NCBI GenBank assembly: GCA_022361195.1
Contig: JAKSBJ010000392.1
Span: 1 to 64,000 of the forward strand
Length of the DNA stretch: 64,000 bases
Direction: 5' to 3'
Source of the DNA: Flavobacteriales bacterium
GTDB lineage: Bacteria; Bacteroidota; Bacteroidia; Flavobacteriales_D; Crocinitomicaceae
Positions 63,856-64,000 of the stretch are shown here, one piece after another. Position numbers and translations under genes: made by a program. Below the pieces are notes generated by a model. The model did not search any database. It saw only the letters and a list, made by a program, of their open reading frames with translations, and was not told the DNA's origin. Each line of letters opens with the position of its first letter. Positions within the stretch are counted from its first letter, which is position 1.

Positions 63856-64000
63856 ATGAAAAAGTATATTTCACTGATTGTCCTGGCCTTAGGATTAAAT
63901 GCATTTGGACAGGATATCGAATTCAAAGCCGCAAACTTTAAAGATGATAAAGAGGGCTTTAAAAAGGCAAAAGAGCAGCTCGACCTGGGAACAGAGCAGT
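63856..64000 (+). CDS. Exported protein, 3'-truncated by the window end
   Basis: The frame begins with ATG at 63856 and runs to the window end, giving 48 residues. Residues about 1-19 form a signal peptide ending with FGQ, followed by a charged segment that begins KAANFKDDKEGFKKAKEQL, which could be the start of a helical repeat protein like its neighbour. It lies 18 bp after the TPR gene. The product cannot be classified from this fragment. Confidence 0.55.
   Translation, partial: MKKYISLIVLALGLNAFGQDIEFKAANFKDDKEGFKKAKEQLDLGTEQ

Overview
The window looks like a chromosomal segment of a marine or brackish Bacteroidota, most likely order Flavobacteriales (inference). The reasons are type IX secretion (T9SS) parts and cargo (PorQ, PorP/SprF, type A and type B sorting domains), a complete Na+-pumping NADH:quinone reductase operon, an AT-rich sequence with Bacteroidota-type promoters (-7 element TAnnTTTG), frequent GTG/TTG starts, and lineage-typical forms of Rho, Tgt and the SiaC-like protein. 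I see no rRNA, tRNA, CRISPR array, insertion sequence, prophage or clear pseudogene. Coding density is high. The longest gene-free stretches are about 290 bp (62455-62742) and 230 bp (52276-52503).

Layout. 1-7.9 kb: an edge-truncated unknown gene, a zinc-ribbon protein, a PhyH-type oxygenase, a phosphoesterase, then rnz-ffh, a HEAT-like protein, and lysA divergent from a putative ACT-domain regulator. 8-12.4 kb: a glycan block with two glycosyltransferases and three GDP-heptose genes (hddA-hddC-gmhB). 12.4-19.7 kb: a MORN protein, a SiaC-like phosphoprotein, rsmG with an ECF sigma factor and a membrane glycosyltransferase, tgt, an LptF/G permease, and a menaquinone-type thioesterase/isochorismate synthase pair. 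19.7-28.9 kb: two AraC regulators, an SRPBCC protein, an M61-type peptidase, a TPR-SpoIIE phosphatase, an OmpA protein and porQ. 28.9-36 kb: housekeeping genes (phosphoesterase, truA, def), a tightly overlapping WalW-type deacetylase/FemAB-like/SDR set, upp and a YjjG-type nucleotidase.

36-42.3 kb holds nqrABCDEF, closed by a clear intrinsic terminator. 42.4-48.3 kb is a surface block: a giant Asp-rich type B cargo protein, its PorP/SprF partner and a PD40 protein joined by one-base TAATG overlaps, followed by a type A cargo protein. 48.4-54.8 kb holds an M15 lipoprotein, a PAP2 phosphatase, crcB, rho with a long Asn-rich insertion, glmM and an exported hydrolase. 54.8-64 kb is accessory in character: tandem duplicated outer-membrane barrels, a string of small hypothetical, lipoprotein and membrane genes, a GNAT-YoaP protein, a DUF2867 protein, a type A cargo protein with a lamin-tail domain, an exported serpin and a TPR protein, ending in a truncated exported protein.

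I found no single system that is certainly new. The best candidates for follow-up are the divergent lysA/ACT-regulator pair, the low-complexity Rho insertion, the deacetylase/FemAB-like/SDR overlap cluster, the type B cargo operon whose PD40 partner lacks an OmpA domain, and the exported inhibitory-type serpin. All functions are read from motifs; no database search was possible.
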